From: an uncultured Pelagimonas sp.
GTDB lineage: Bacteria; Pseudomonadota; Alphaproteobacteria; Rhodobacterales; Rhodobacteraceae
NCBI GenBank assembly: GCA_947499735.1
Contig: CANMPP010000001.1
Coordinates: forward strand, 1,550,001-1,614,000
DNA: 64,000 nt
Direction: 5' to 3'
Positions 20,003-28,739 of the stretch are shown in pieces. A model generated the notes under the pieces. It saw only the letters and a program-made list of their open reading frames with translations, searched no databases and was not told the origin of the DNA. The first letter of the stretch is position 1. Each line of letters opens with the position of its first letter. The translations under genes and the position numbers were made by a program.

Positions 20003-21181
20003 ATGCAGGTAAACACGCTCATTCTAGGCGCAGGCGCAGCAGGCATGATGGCCGCGACCGCCGCAGGCCCCGACACATTGGTGATTGATCACGCAAAGGC
20101 CGCTGGTGAAAAGATCCGCATTTCCGGCGGTGGGCGGTGCAACTTTACCAATATGTATATCGAGCCCAAAGCCTATTTGGGAACAAACCCGCATTTCCAC
20201 AAATCAGCTCTGGCGAAATACACCCAATGGGATTTTCTGGATCTCGTGCAGGCCCATAAAATCGCATGGCATGAAAAAACGCTGGGTCAGTTGTTTTGCG
20301 ATGACAAAGCGACTCAAATCACTGCCATGCTGCGCGCTGAAATGGACAAAGCAGGCGCTAAACTGTTTTTGCAGACGGCCGTTAAGACGATCCGCCATGA
20401 CGGTGCATTTATTGCCGAATTGGAACGCGAAGGTCGTACAATCACTGTACATGCCAAAAACCTGATCATCGCGACGGGTGGTAAATCCATTCCCAAAATG
20501 GGGGCCAGCGGCCTAGCATATGAGATCGCTAAACAATTCGGCCTCGATGTCACAGAAACCCGCCCTGCTCTGGTGCCATTCACCTTCGAAAAGGGGCGCT
20601 TTGCCGATATATCCGGCATCGCCCTGCCAACACGGATCAGCGCCAACAAAACCAGTTTTGACGAGGCCATGCTGTTCACGCATCGCGGCCTGTCTGGACC
20701 ATCCGTTTTGCAAATCAGTTCCTATTGGCGCGAGGGCGAGCAGATCTTGGTCAACCTTTTGCCCGACACGGATCTCGTCGCGCATCTGAAAGAAAAACGC
20801 AAAACCGATGGCCGCAAAGCGCTGACAACCGAATTGGCCAAAATTCTACCCGCACGTTTGGTGCCCCTTCTGTCACAAGAAATGGAGCTGAAGGGAAATC
20901 TGGGCGACCTGTCTGACAAACGGATTGATGCGCTGAACACGTCACTGACCTCTTGGGCGTTGCGACCAACCGGCACCGAAGGCTATCGCACTGCCGAGGT
21001 CACATTGGGTGGCGTATCCACATCACGCATCGATAGTGCATCCATGATGTGCCGCGAAGTTCCCGGCCTCTATTTCATAGGGGAAGCATTGGATGTTACG
21101 GGCTGGCTGGGTGGCTACAATTTCCAATGGGCCTGGTCATCAGCTCAGGCCGCTGGTCGTCACATCACCGCCAACCGCTAA
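20003..21181 (+). CDS. BaiN/HI0933-type NAD(P)/FAD-dependent oxidoreductase
   Basis: A 392-residue flavoprotein of the HI0933/BaiN family. The Rossmann FAD motif LGAGAAGMMAA is at the N-terminus. SGGGRCNFTN, the family hallmark, follows, and the C-terminus carries GLYFIGEALDVTGWLGGYNFQWAWSSG-like residues that close over FAD. The reaction is not settled for most members; BaiN acts in bile acid dehydroxylation, which is unlikely here. It lies on the opposite strand inside the dcw cluster, divergent from ftsW. The ATG at 20003 matches the family start; an ATG at 19949 is possible. Confidence 0.9.
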   Translation: MQVNTLILGAGAAGMMAATAAGPDTLVIDHAKAAGEKIRISGGGRCNFTNMYIEPKAYLGTNPHFHKSALAKYTQWDFLDLVQAHKIAWHEKTLGQLFCDDKATQITAMLRAEMDKAGAKLFLQTAVKTIRHDGAFIAELEREGRTITVHAKNLIIATGGKSIPKMGASGLAYEIAKQFGLDVTETRPALVPFTFEKGRFADISGIALPTRISANKTSFDEAMLFTHRGLSGPSVLQISSYWREGEQILVNLLPDTDLVAHLKEKRKTDGRKALTTELAKILPARLVPLLSQEMELKGNLGDLSDKRIDALNTSLTSWALRPTGTEGYRTAEVTLGGVSTSRIDSASMMCREVPGLYFIGEALDVTGWLGGYNFQWAWSSAQAAGRHITANR

Positions 21182-21272
21182 CATTTTTGTTACAAAACAT
21201 TTACAAAACCGGCCATTCTACCTAGTTTCCATGAACACTTGAATTTTCAGTGATCATTTCAAAGAGTTCTCT

Positions 21273-21971
21273 ATGGCATTTTATGATGAACCGGTTTTTC
21301 AGCCCCGCAACTTCCAAAGGGCGATCGAGGCACAGGTTCCGCAAAAATTTTTGCGGGATCGCTGGAACCGTCTGCGGTTCGGTGAAACCGCGCCAAAAAG
21401 CGATGAATGTATTTTCATCAGGCCTGCAGATGTCACTCGCGTATACCGCCGCAAAAAAGGCGCTTTTTTCAAAAGACGCCACAGTGGGCAGATCCGAGGC
21501 GGCGATTGGGACATAAGCACCCGCGCCCTATCCCAAAGCCCAAAATATCAGGCCTGCGTTGCACATTTCAAAGACGGAAAGCCCTGGCAAGAAACCGGCG
21601 TTTTCCAATTGTTGCTTGAGCGCATTCAACAACACGGCATTTTTGATGGCTGCCGCTCGCTTGATGACATCCGCCAACGCTATGAAAATATGGATCGCCT
21701 CTTTGACGATTTAAAAAAGACACGCCAAATTCAGAGCATGTCAGAGCGCGACGAATATTTCAGACGAGAGCACGGTGGCGTCTTTGTGCATATCGATCGT
21801 CATGGCCTGCCAATTTTGGCCGGCAATGGAAATCACAGAATGGCAATCGCAAAGATACTTGAGCTGGATTGGATCCCGGCGCAGCTGGGCGTCATTCACG
21901 CCAAGGCCTTTGATGACGGCGTCTTGGACCGGTTGCGTCAGAAACCAAGTGCGCGGCCGGAACAGCCTTAA
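21273..21971 (+). CDS. unrecognised 232-residue protein with ParB-like HR motif
   Basis: A hydrophilic protein without signal or membrane helices. The first part has a GGDWDI motif followed by KYQACVAHFKDGKPWQETG. The C-terminal part, VFVHIDRHGLPILAGNGNHRMAIAKIL, resembles the nucleotide-binding turn of ParB/sulfiredoxin-like domains, in which G-HR-A is conserved. From memory, proteins with both a GGDWD motif and this HR segment occur near surface-polysaccharide or sulfotransferase genes; this is unverified. Its stop overlaps the convergent Imm35-like gene by 4 bases. Base and codon use look similar to the neighbours. Its function is unknown. Confidence 0.75.
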   Translation: MAFYDEPVFQPRNFQRAIEAQVPQKFLRDRWNRLRFGETAPKSDECIFIRPADVTRVYRRKKGAFFKRRHSGQIRGGDWDISTRALSQSPKYQACVAHFKDGKPWQETGVFQLLLERIQQHGIFDGCRSLDDIRQRYENMDRLFDDLKKTRQIQSMSERDEYFRREHGGVFVHIDRHGLPILAGNGNHRMAIAKILELDWIPAQLGVIHAKAFDDGVLDRLRQKPSARPEQP

Positions 21972-22492
21972 ATATCAAAACTGGGCGCAAAGCGTGAAAT
22001 GAAACCAAATCCTGCCAAATGCTCTTGCAAACGGTAGGCTTGGTCTAAATCTTTGCAGGTTAGTTTGACCGGCAGCTTTGCGATACAGGCCTTCACCAGT
22101 CGCTTTGCCTCTTTCACGTCGACGCCCAGAACATCATGCAACAATTTCGCAGCGCCAACGCCGTTCATTCCGGCCATCCAATCCAGAACGTATAACATAG
22201 GTTCGGGTTTGCTCAGCGGATCGCCCGTCAGTTCGTAGTTCAACAGATAGGTATCCACGTCTTCAAGAGAACTTAGATCCAAAACCGTGCCACATTTGCG
22301 TAGAACCAAAAACGGGGCTTGTCCAACAAGGCGGAAATCTGCGTCCTGTGTTTCGACAAATTCGCGGCTATCATAGGTGAACACCCAGCCATAGGCCTTG
22401 CAGGCAATCGGTTCGTCCACCACGGCCACCATATCGCTCATGCGCGCGACATGCGTGCGGGCGACGGTCAAAGCATCACATAAATTCAACAT
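21968..22492 (-). CDS. Imm35/YrhB-like domain protein with L7/L12-like C-terminus
   Basis: A 174-residue cytosolic protein. Residues about 5-85 contain KAYGWVFTYDSREFVET and LVGQAPFLVLRKCGTV. These match the YrhB/immunity protein 35 fold, in which a YGWVF.Y.S..F pattern is typical. Residues about 110-170 read AAKLLHDVLGVDVKEAKRLV and on to FGFISRF; this closely follows the ribosomal L7/L12 C-terminal domain pattern (VRxxTGLGLKEAKxLV ... GAxVEV). Both assignments are visual. The start at 22492 follows a G-rich ribosome-binding site. No toxin gene is visible beside it. It lies just downstream of murD on the same strand. Confidence 0.72.
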   Translation of the reverse strand: MLNLCDALTVARTHVARMSDMVAVVDEPIACKAYGWVFTYDSREFVETQDADFRLVGQAPFLVLRKCGTVLDLSSLEDVDTYLLNYELTGDPLSKPEPMLYVLDWMAGMNGVGAAKLLHDVLGVDVKEAKRLVKACIAKLPVKLTCKDLDQAYRLQEHLAGFGFISRFAPSFDI

Positions 22493-22636
22493 AACGCCCC
22501 CCAATAGCGATATGCACACTGGCAAAATACACAATCCAAGCGCGGGCAAACCGCGACTTGCTTCAGGGAGTTTGGCGCAAAAACGTCGACAAAACCCTAA
22601 AGTGAGGGGTAATTGTGCATCAATAGCGTCAAAAAA

Positions 22637-24043
22637 TTATGTGACATCCAGACCAGCATGAACGCAGGCCGTGAAATCATCACCCCGTTGTTCAAAATTA
22701 TCATACTGATCAAAGCTTGCCGCAGCCGGTGCCAACAGAACAACATCGCCGTCCTCGGCATCCTTAATGGCCTGCGCCACGGCATTTTCCATGCTCGTAC
22801 AGATCGCCGCATCCACGCCGGGCAATCCAAGCGCAAAATTTTCGGCTTCGCGCCCTATGACATAGGCTTTTGCAACATTGGCCAACCCGTCAGACAAACC
22901 GTCCAAACCACCTTCTTTGGCAAGTCCACCACAAATCCAACGAATGGATTTGAAGGCTTGCAATGCTTTCAAAGCAGCATCCACATTGGTGGCTTTGCTG
23001 TCATTGACGAATGACACACCATTGGCTTCGGCAATCAATTGGCTACGATGCGGCAGTCCACCATAGCTGGCCAAACCTGCTTCGATCTCGCGCGGTCCCA
23101 GGCCCAAGGCACGACAGGCGGCATAGGCCGCACAGGCGTTTTGGTGATTATGGGCACCCGGCAATCCCTTCATCGCGCGCAGATCAATATTGGCGGCTTG
23201 CCGACCTTTACGCGTTTCTGCCAAAAACCCTTTGCGCGCAAAAATATTCCATCCCGGCCCGGTCAGTTTGGTGCCAGAGGAAATGCGCATCACCCGATCA
23301 TCCTGTGGGGCCATGGCCAGCTGATTGGCCAAATACTGCCCTTCGATTTCGTCCACACCAATGACCGCACGATCTGGTCCACCTTCGGCAAACAACCGGC
23401 GCTTGGCAGCGAAATAGCCCCCAAAACCGCCATGACGGTCAAGATGGTCAGGGGATAGGTTCGTCAGCACCGCAACATCAGGCGTCAATGCGCGTGCCAG
23501 ATCTGTTTGATAACTGGACAGCTCCAAAACCACGATCCCGCCATCACCTGGAGGATCAATATCCAGCACCCCACGTCCAATATTCCCGGCCAACTGCGCC
23601 TCGCGGCCTGCATGGGTCAGGATGTGGTGGATTAAGGCAGAGGTCGTGGATTTTCCGTTCGACCCTGTGACGGCCACAACCCGCGGCACGCGATCATAGA
23701 TATCCCAATCGCCACGAGACAGGGATCGAAAGAACAGACCGATATCGTTATCCACGGGCACGCCCGCCTGCAATGCCGCTGCGATCACCCGGTTCGGAGT
23801 AGGATATAGATGCGGGATTCCCGGGGATGTCACCAAACACGCGACATCATCAAATCCACCTTGTTTGCAAAAGTCACGCGCATCAAAGCCTTCAGCGGCG
23901 GCGCGATCACGCGCGCTTGGATTGTCGTCCCAGACCACAACCCGTGCCCCGCCTGCCCGCAATGCCGTGGCGGCGGTCAGGCCGGAACGCCCCAAACCAA
24001 GAACACCTACAGTTTGGCCTTCGAAACCCTGAACTTCGATCAT
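22637..24043 (-). CDS. murD: UDP-MurNAc-L-alanine--D-glutamate ligase
   Basis: MurD, 468 residues, which adds D-Glu to UDP-MurNAc-L-Ala with ATP. The N-terminal [14 protein letters not shown] motif, the ATP loop GSNGKST near residue 126, [11 protein letters not shown] and the C-terminal VNDSKATN segment are all present. In related genomes murD sits between mraY and ftsW; here an ATPase gene lies upstream and three unrelated genes lie downstream before ftsW. The Mur ligase set in the window is therefore complete even though its order is interrupted. Confidence 0.97.
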   Translation of the reverse strand: MIEVQGFEGQTVGVLGLGRSGLTAATALRAGGARVVVWDDNPSARDRAAAEGFDARDFCKQGGFDDVACLVTSPGIPHLYPTPNRVIAAALQAGVPVDNDIGLFFRSLSRGDWDIYDRVPRVVAVTGSNGKSTTSALIHHILTHAGREAQLAGNIGRGVLDIDPPGDGGIVVLELSSYQTDLARALTPDVAVLTNLSPDHLDRHGGFGGYFAAKRRLFAEGGPDRAVIGVDEIEGQYLANQLAMAPQDDRVMRISSGTKLTGPGWNIFARKGFLAETRKGRQAANIDLRAMKGLPGAHNHQNACAAYAACRALGLGPREIEAGLASYGGLPHRSQLIAEANGVSFVNDSKATNVDAALKALQAFKSIRWICGGLAKEGGLDGLSDGLANVAKAYVIGREAENFALGLPGVDAAICTSMENAVAQAIKDAEDGDVVLLAPAAASFDQYDNFEQRGDDFTACVHAGLDVT

Positions 24044-24067
24044 CCCTGCCCCCTAAATAGCCTGTCG

Positions 24068-24592
24068 CTATGCCGCATCTGTTTCTATGATCTGCGCTTC
24101 TATCCAATCTGCCCGCTCGGCAACAGGGGCTTTGGGAATATCCGCGATCTTATATCCGTATTCTGGCAATCGGTCACATAGCGCGTGATATTCTGCAAGC
24201 GCCTCTTTGTACCCATGCTGGCGATCCGCATCCTGAACGTAGATTTCAGGCCAAGGCGGCGTCAAAAACACCACCGGATGATACCGTATTTCCTGTGCAA
24301 GGGCTGCAAACTGTGCCGGCAAGGGCTGGCCTGTCCGATCAAACCAAATCAACGCATCAAGCACCGAGCGGTCATAAAAGATCACATCGCCAACGCTTGC
24401 TTCATAATCAGCTATAGCCAGTTCGATGCAGCGGGTGATGAACCTCGTTATATTCTCCCATGGCCGTATCCCTTCTGCGATGACACGTCGTCCCGGTTCG
24501 GGCACTGTTGCATATCTCCGCTTTGCGAGTTCCGCCAAAAGCGTAGACTTTCCGCCACCGGAACAGCCGCTCAGAACAATATGCCGCGTCAT
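24068..24592 (-). CDS. AAA_28-type P-loop ATPase/kinase-like protein
   Basis: A 174-residue P-loop protein with Walker A GCSGGGKST at residues 9-17, followed by PEPGRRVIAEG. This is the pattern of predicted ATPases of COG3911/AAA_28, which are NadR-like nucleoside-kinase relatives. VIFYDRSVLDAL is a likely Walker B or catalytic strand and AEYHALCDRLPEYGY a C-terminal lid. The substrate is unknown. It stands between mraY and murD, where related genomes have no gene. It follows a terminator-like hairpin after mraY, so it may open a separate ATPase-murD transcript. Sixteen or so bases of spacing to murD support co-transcription. Confidence 0.85.
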   Translation of the reverse strand: MTRHIVLSGCSGGGKSTLLAELAKRRYATVPEPGRRVIAEGIRPWENITRFITRCIELAIADYEASVGDVIFYDRSVLDALIWFDRTGQPLPAQFAALAQEIRYHPVVFLTPPWPEIYVQDADRQHGYKEALAEYHALCDRLPEYGYKIADIPKAPVAERADWIEAQIIETDAA

Positions 24593-24602
24593 CCAAACCC
24601 CA

Positions 24603-24637
24603 AAAGAAAATGCCGCCTCCAGACAGGACGCGGCATT
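24603..24637 (-). terminator. terminator-like hairpin after mraY
   Basis: On the minus strand AATGCCGC and GCGGCATT enclose a 13-base loop and are followed by TTCTTTT. It starts 6 bases after the mraY stop. It looks like a working or leaky intrinsic terminator that splits the early dcw genes (mraZ to mraY) from the ATPase and murD. Confidence 0.75.
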
Positions 24638-24643
24638 GAAATA

Positions 24644-25726
24644 TTAGCGAAGCTTAAGAGTGGCCAACCCTATCATAGCCAAGATCATCGCAATGATCCA
24701 AAACCGGATCACGATTTGGGGTTCAGCCCAGCCTTTTTTCTCATAATGGTGATGGATCGGCGCCATCAGGAAAACCCGTTTTCCTGTGCGTTTGAAGTAA
24801 AAGACCTGAATGATCACAGACAGGGCTTCTACCACGAAAAGACCGCCCACAATGGCCAGAACGATTTCGTGTTTGGTTGCAACCGCAATTGCGCCCAATG
24901 CACCGCCCAAAGCCAGCGATCCTGTATCGCCCATAAACACCGCAGCAGGAGGCGCGTTATACCATAGGAACCCCATGCCACCGCCCACAAGGCCCGCACA
25001 GAAGATCAGAATTTCACCAGTACCCGGCACATAATGGACATCCAGATATTCGGTGAAATCAACCCGCCCGACCGTATAAGCAATGATGCCAAGCGTGGCA
25101 GAGGCAATCATCACAGGCATAATCGCCAAGCCGTCCAAACCATCCGTCAGGTTCACCGCATTGGCCGCACCCACAATGACAATCATGGCGAAAGGAACAA
25201 AGAAAAAGCTGAGATTGATCAGCGTGTCTTTGAAAATTGGCAGGGCTAGGCGCATCGACAGGGCCTCGGGATGATAGGCGCTGGCCCAGACCGCAGCGAT
25301 CAACGCGATCACAAACCCAATCCCCAAACGGATCTTTCCAGAAACACCATCCGTGTTTTGTTTGGACACTTTCGCATAGTCATCGGCAAATCCAATGGCT
25401 GCGTAACCAATGGTCACAAACAGCACGATCAGGACAAAGGGATTGTCCAAACGCGCCCAAAGCAGCGTCGCAGTCACCAACGCGCCAATGATCAACAGCC
25501 CGCCCATGGTTGGCGTGCCCGCTTTCGCGAAATGTCCTTCGGGACCATCAGAGCGGATCGGTTGGCCCTTACCCTGTTTGCGGCGCAGCACATTGATCAA
25601 GGGCTGACCGAAGAGAAAGCCAAAGATCAGCGCGGTCAAAAACGCGCCACCCGCGCGAAAGGTGATGTAGCGAAACAAGTTGAAAAAATCACCGCCATCA
25701 CTCAGGGCCGTTAGCCAATAGAGCAT
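24644..25726 (-). CDS. mraY: phospho-MurNAc-pentapeptide transferase
   Basis: MraY, 360 residues, a ten-helix membrane enzyme that transfers phospho-MurNAc-pentapeptide to undecaprenyl phosphate, making lipid I. FADDYAKV carries the catalytic Asp pair. [13 protein letters not shown] and [18 protein letters not shown] are further active-site loops, and HHHYEKKGW is the cytoplasmic His-rich loop. It follows murF after 41 bases and ends at a hairpin that appears to close the operon. Confidence 0.97.
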   Translation of the reverse strand: MLYWLTALSDGGDFFNLFRYITFRAGGAFLTALIFGFLFGQPLINVLRRKQGKGQPIRSDGPEGHFAKAGTPTMGGLLIIGALVTATLLWARLDNPFVLIVLFVTIGYAAIGFADDYAKVSKQNTDGVSGKIRLGIGFVIALIAAVWASAYHPEALSMRLALPIFKDTLINLSFFFVPFAMIVIVGAANAVNLTDGLDGLAIMPVMIASATLGIIAYTVGRVDFTEYLDVHYVPGTGEILIFCAGLVGGGMGFLWYNAPPAAVFMGDTGSLALGGALGAIAVATKHEIVLAIVGGLFVVEALSVIIQVFYFKRTGKRVFLMAPIHHHYEKKGWAEPQIVIRFWIIAMILAMIGLATLKLR

Positions 25727-25767
25727 AAGATCTGTCTCCGTTTGATCCGGTTAGGTCCGGTTCCTAT

Positions 25768-27213
25768 TTATTTTGCGTCCTGCGTCGGCGCGGATTGGCC
25801 CATTTTAGAAATGGCGTCAACCACACGCGCCATCCGCATAGACAGTGATCCTTTGACCAAAACGATATCCCCCGCATCCAGATCTTTGGACACGCGATCC
25901 GCCATTTTGTCGGTTGTTTCTGCCCAATGCCCCTGCTTTTGCAACGGCAAAGCTGACCAGAGTTCACGCATTAGCGGGCCAATACAATGGACCACATCAA
26001 TGTCTTGCATACAGGCCAGAGACGCGATTGCACGATGCTGGTCTTTTTCGGTTTTGCCCAGTTCTTTCATGTCGCCCAGATAGGCCACACGCCGACCTTT
26101 GTTATAGCGACCCAAACCATTTTCTGGTTTGGCTGCGGCCAGGACTTCCAATGCGGCCTCTAGTGAAGCTGGGTTAGAATTGTATCCGTCATCGATCAAT
26201 TCCAGTTTATTTTGGGGCTCGACCCGGTCCAAAACGATGTCCTGACGTTGTCCGCGTCCTTCGCCTGCATGCCATGTCCCAAGAGAGGTCATTGCACGTG
26301 CACGATCCCCTTTCACAGCATGAACAGCGGCCAAAGCCCCCATTGCGTTCACGCCGAAATGACGGCCAGGTGCCTGAACTTTGTACAGCAAGGGCACACG
26401 CCACGCCCGCCCTTTCACAACAGTCACAGCATCATGGATTTCCAGATGCGTCACGCGGTGATGGTTTCCAGTTTTTTCGCCAAAAGTGATGCGTTTTGCG
26501 CCTTGCTCTTTGGCCGCATCACGCAAGATATGACTGACGCCCAGGTCTCCATTATAAACCGCAACGCCCCCTTTGCTGAGACCGTCAAAGATGGCGGCTT
26601 TTTCACGGGCGATGCCCTCAATATTTTCAAAAGCGGCCAAATGCGCTGGGGCCACTGTTGTGATCACCGCAACATGGGGTTGCGTCATTTTCGCAAGAGG
26701 TGAGATTTCCCCGGGATGGTTCATGCCGATTTCAATCACCGCATAATCCACATCCGCAGGCATCCGCGCCAAGGTCAGCGGCACGCCCCAGTGATTGTTA
26801 TAGCTTTTCTCAGCCGCGTGCACCCGCCCCTGATCCGATAGGATGGTACGCAACATTTCTTTGGTTGATGTCTTACCAACCGAGCCCGTGATCCCAATGA
26901 CTTTCGCCTTAGACCGTGCGCGGGCGTGTCGACCCAACGCCTCTAACCCTGCAAGCACATCATCCACGATCAGCAATGGCGCAGTGTCATCCAAACCTTC
27001 AGGTATCCGACTGACCAACGCCGCACTTGCGCCTTTTTCCAAGGCTTGAGCGACAAAATCATGACCATCGCGCGCAGCTTTCAGCGCGACGAACAGATCC
27101 CCGGGTTGAATCGTGCGCGTATCGATAGACACACCATTGGCCTGCCAAACCTGCGTTGCGCGCCCGCCTGTGGCATTGGCCGCTTCGTCAAAGGTCCAAA
27201 GGGGATCAGCCAT
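25768..27213 (-). CDS. murF: UDP-MurNAc-tripeptide--D-alanyl-D-alanine ligase
   Basis: MurF, 481 residues, which adds the D-Ala-D-Ala made by Ddl to UDP-MurNAc-tripeptide. The ATP loop reads GSVGKTSTKEM, then SYNNHWGVPLT and the conserved MNHPGEI segment. DDGYNSNPASLEAAL is the C-terminal family motif. The ATG at 27213 overlaps the murE TGA by one base (TGATG), so the two ligases are translationally coupled. A GTG three bases earlier is a less likely start. Confidence 0.96.
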   Translation of the reverse strand: MADPLWTFDEAANATGGRATQVWQANGVSIDTRTIQPGDLFVALKAARDGHDFVAQALEKGASAALVSRIPEGLDDTAPLLIVDDVLAGLEALGRHARARSKAKVIGITGSVGKTSTKEMLRTILSDQGRVHAAEKSYNNHWGVPLTLARMPADVDYAVIEIGMNHPGEISPLAKMTQPHVAVITTVAPAHLAAFENIEGIAREKAAIFDGLSKGGVAVYNGDLGVSHILRDAAKEQGAKRITFGEKTGNHHRVTHLEIHDAVTVVKGRAWRVPLLYKVQAPGRHFGVNAMGALAAVHAVKGDRARAMTSLGTWHAGEGRGQRQDIVLDRVEPQNKLELIDDGYNSNPASLEAALEVLAAAKPENGLGRYNKGRRVAYLGDMKELGKTEKDQHRAIASLACMQDIDVVHCIGPLMRELWSALPLQKQGHWAETTDKMADRVSKDLDAGDIVLVKGSLSMRMARVVDAISKMGQSAPTQDAK

Positions 27214-28694
27214 CACAAGCCTCCGCCATCTAATGCAGACACGGCAACACTGGCCTGTTCCACATCATCGAACGGATAAACCGTATCACCGATGGTTTGG
27301 CCTGTTTCATGCCCTTTGCCACAAATCAGCAAGGCATCGCCCGGTTGCAAAAGGTCAATGCCGCGTAGGATCGCCTCTGCCCGGTCGCCAATTTCCAAAG
27401 CACCCGGCGCCCCTTCCATCACGGCCGCACGAATGCTGGCAGGATCCTCGGAGCGGGGATTGTCATCCGTAATGATGATCATATCTGCATGATCCATCGC
27501 GGCCTGCCCCATCAAAGGACGTTTTCCCGCATCACGATCCCCGCCCGCACCGACGATGGCGATAAGGCGTCCCATCACATGGGGGCGCAATGCTTTGATC
27601 GCTGTGGCGACCGCATCTGGCGTATGGGCGTAATCAACAAACACCGTCGCGCCATTTGCTCGGGTTGCGGCCAATTCCATGCGCCCACGCACCGTCCCCA
27701 GTTTTGGATAGGCATCAAACAGCAATTCTGCATGTGTCCCACACGCAATGGCCAGCCCGGTGGCCAGCAAAACGTTTTCCGCTTGGAACCCACCAATCAG
27801 GTTCAGACGTTCCTGGCGGATAATACCATTGTATTTGATCCGCACATCTTGCCCGGTTGCATCAAAACGTTGCGCTTCCAAGCAAATATCAGCGCTTTCA
27901 CGGCCAACCGTGATCACCTCTTGTCCGCGCGCCCGGGCAATGGCCAGCATATCAATTCCGCGCGGATCATCGATATTGATCACAGCCGTGCCATCCTCGG
28001 GCAAGACACGCGCAAACAGACCCGCTTTGGCGGCAAAATAGTCGTCGAAGGTTTCGTGATAATCCAAATGATCTTGGGTGAAATTTGTGAAAGCCGCAGC
28101 TGTCAATTGCACACCATCCAACCGCTTTTGCGCCAATCCGTGGCTGGATGCCTCCATTGCGGTGTGATCGATCGCCTCTGCGGCAGCACCATATAGCGCG
28201 CGGTGAAGCGTGATCGGTTCGGGCGTTGTATGCCTCAGCGGCATATACCAATCGCCCTCAACACCTGTCGTCCCTAGATTAACAGATGGCACACCCAGCG
28301 CCTGCCAAAGCATCCGTGTAAACGTTGAAACCGATGTTTTGCCATTGGTGCCTGTCACGGCCACGACGCATTCTGGCTGTGCGCCAAACCACAGGGCCGC
28401 CGTAAAGGCCAGCGCCTCTCGTGGATCTTCGGCGATGATGACCGCAGCAGCTGACGCATCCAGCGCCGATTTGGCCAATTGCGCGCCTTCGCTATCCGTC
28501 AAGATTGCAGATGCACCAAGTTCCAAAGCTGTCGGAATAAAATTGGCACCGTGAATCTGGGTACCCGGCATGGCCGCAAACAAAAATCCTGCCTTAACGT
28601 CACGGCTGTCGACTGCCAGTCCGGTCACCTGTGCGTCACGGCCACCTTTTGCAGTCAGTCCCAGCTCGGCGAGGCTTTTGCTCTTATTCGCCAT
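27213..28694 (-). CDS. murE: UDP-MurNAc-L-Ala-D-Glu--meso-DAP ligase
   Basis: MurE, 493 residues, which adds the third stem residue. The ATP loop GTNGKTSVSTF is intact. The motif DDNPRSEDP near residue 400 marks meso-diaminopimelate as the amino acid added, as expected for a Gram-negative wall. HTTPEPITLHR and NFTQDHLDYHETFDDY are other family signatures. It lies 45 bases after ftsI and overlaps murF by one base. Confidence 0.97.
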   Translation of the reverse strand: MANKSKSLAELGLTAKGGRDAQVTGLAVDSRDVKAGFLFAAMPGTQIHGANFIPTALELGASAILTDSEGAQLAKSALDASAAAVIIAEDPREALAFTAALWFGAQPECVVAVTGTNGKTSVSTFTRMLWQALGVPSVNLGTTGVEGDWYMPLRHTTPEPITLHRALYGAAAEAIDHTAMEASSHGLAQKRLDGVQLTAAAFTNFTQDHLDYHETFDDYFAAKAGLFARVLPEDGTAVINIDDPRGIDMLAIARARGQEVITVGRESADICLEAQRFDATGQDVRIKYNGIIRQERLNLIGGFQAENVLLATGLAIACGTHAELLFDAYPKLGTVRGRMELAATRANGATVFVDYAHTPDAVATAIKALRPHVMGRLIAIVGAGGDRDAGKRPLMGQAAMDHADMIIITDDNPRSEDPASIRAAVMEGAPGALEIGDRAEAILRGIDLLQPGDALLICGKGHETGQTIGDTVYPFDDVEQASVAVSALDGGGL

Positions 28695-28739
28695 GCTCCA
28701 CCCTCAATATATTGCTTTGTCGTTTCTATACGACACGGC

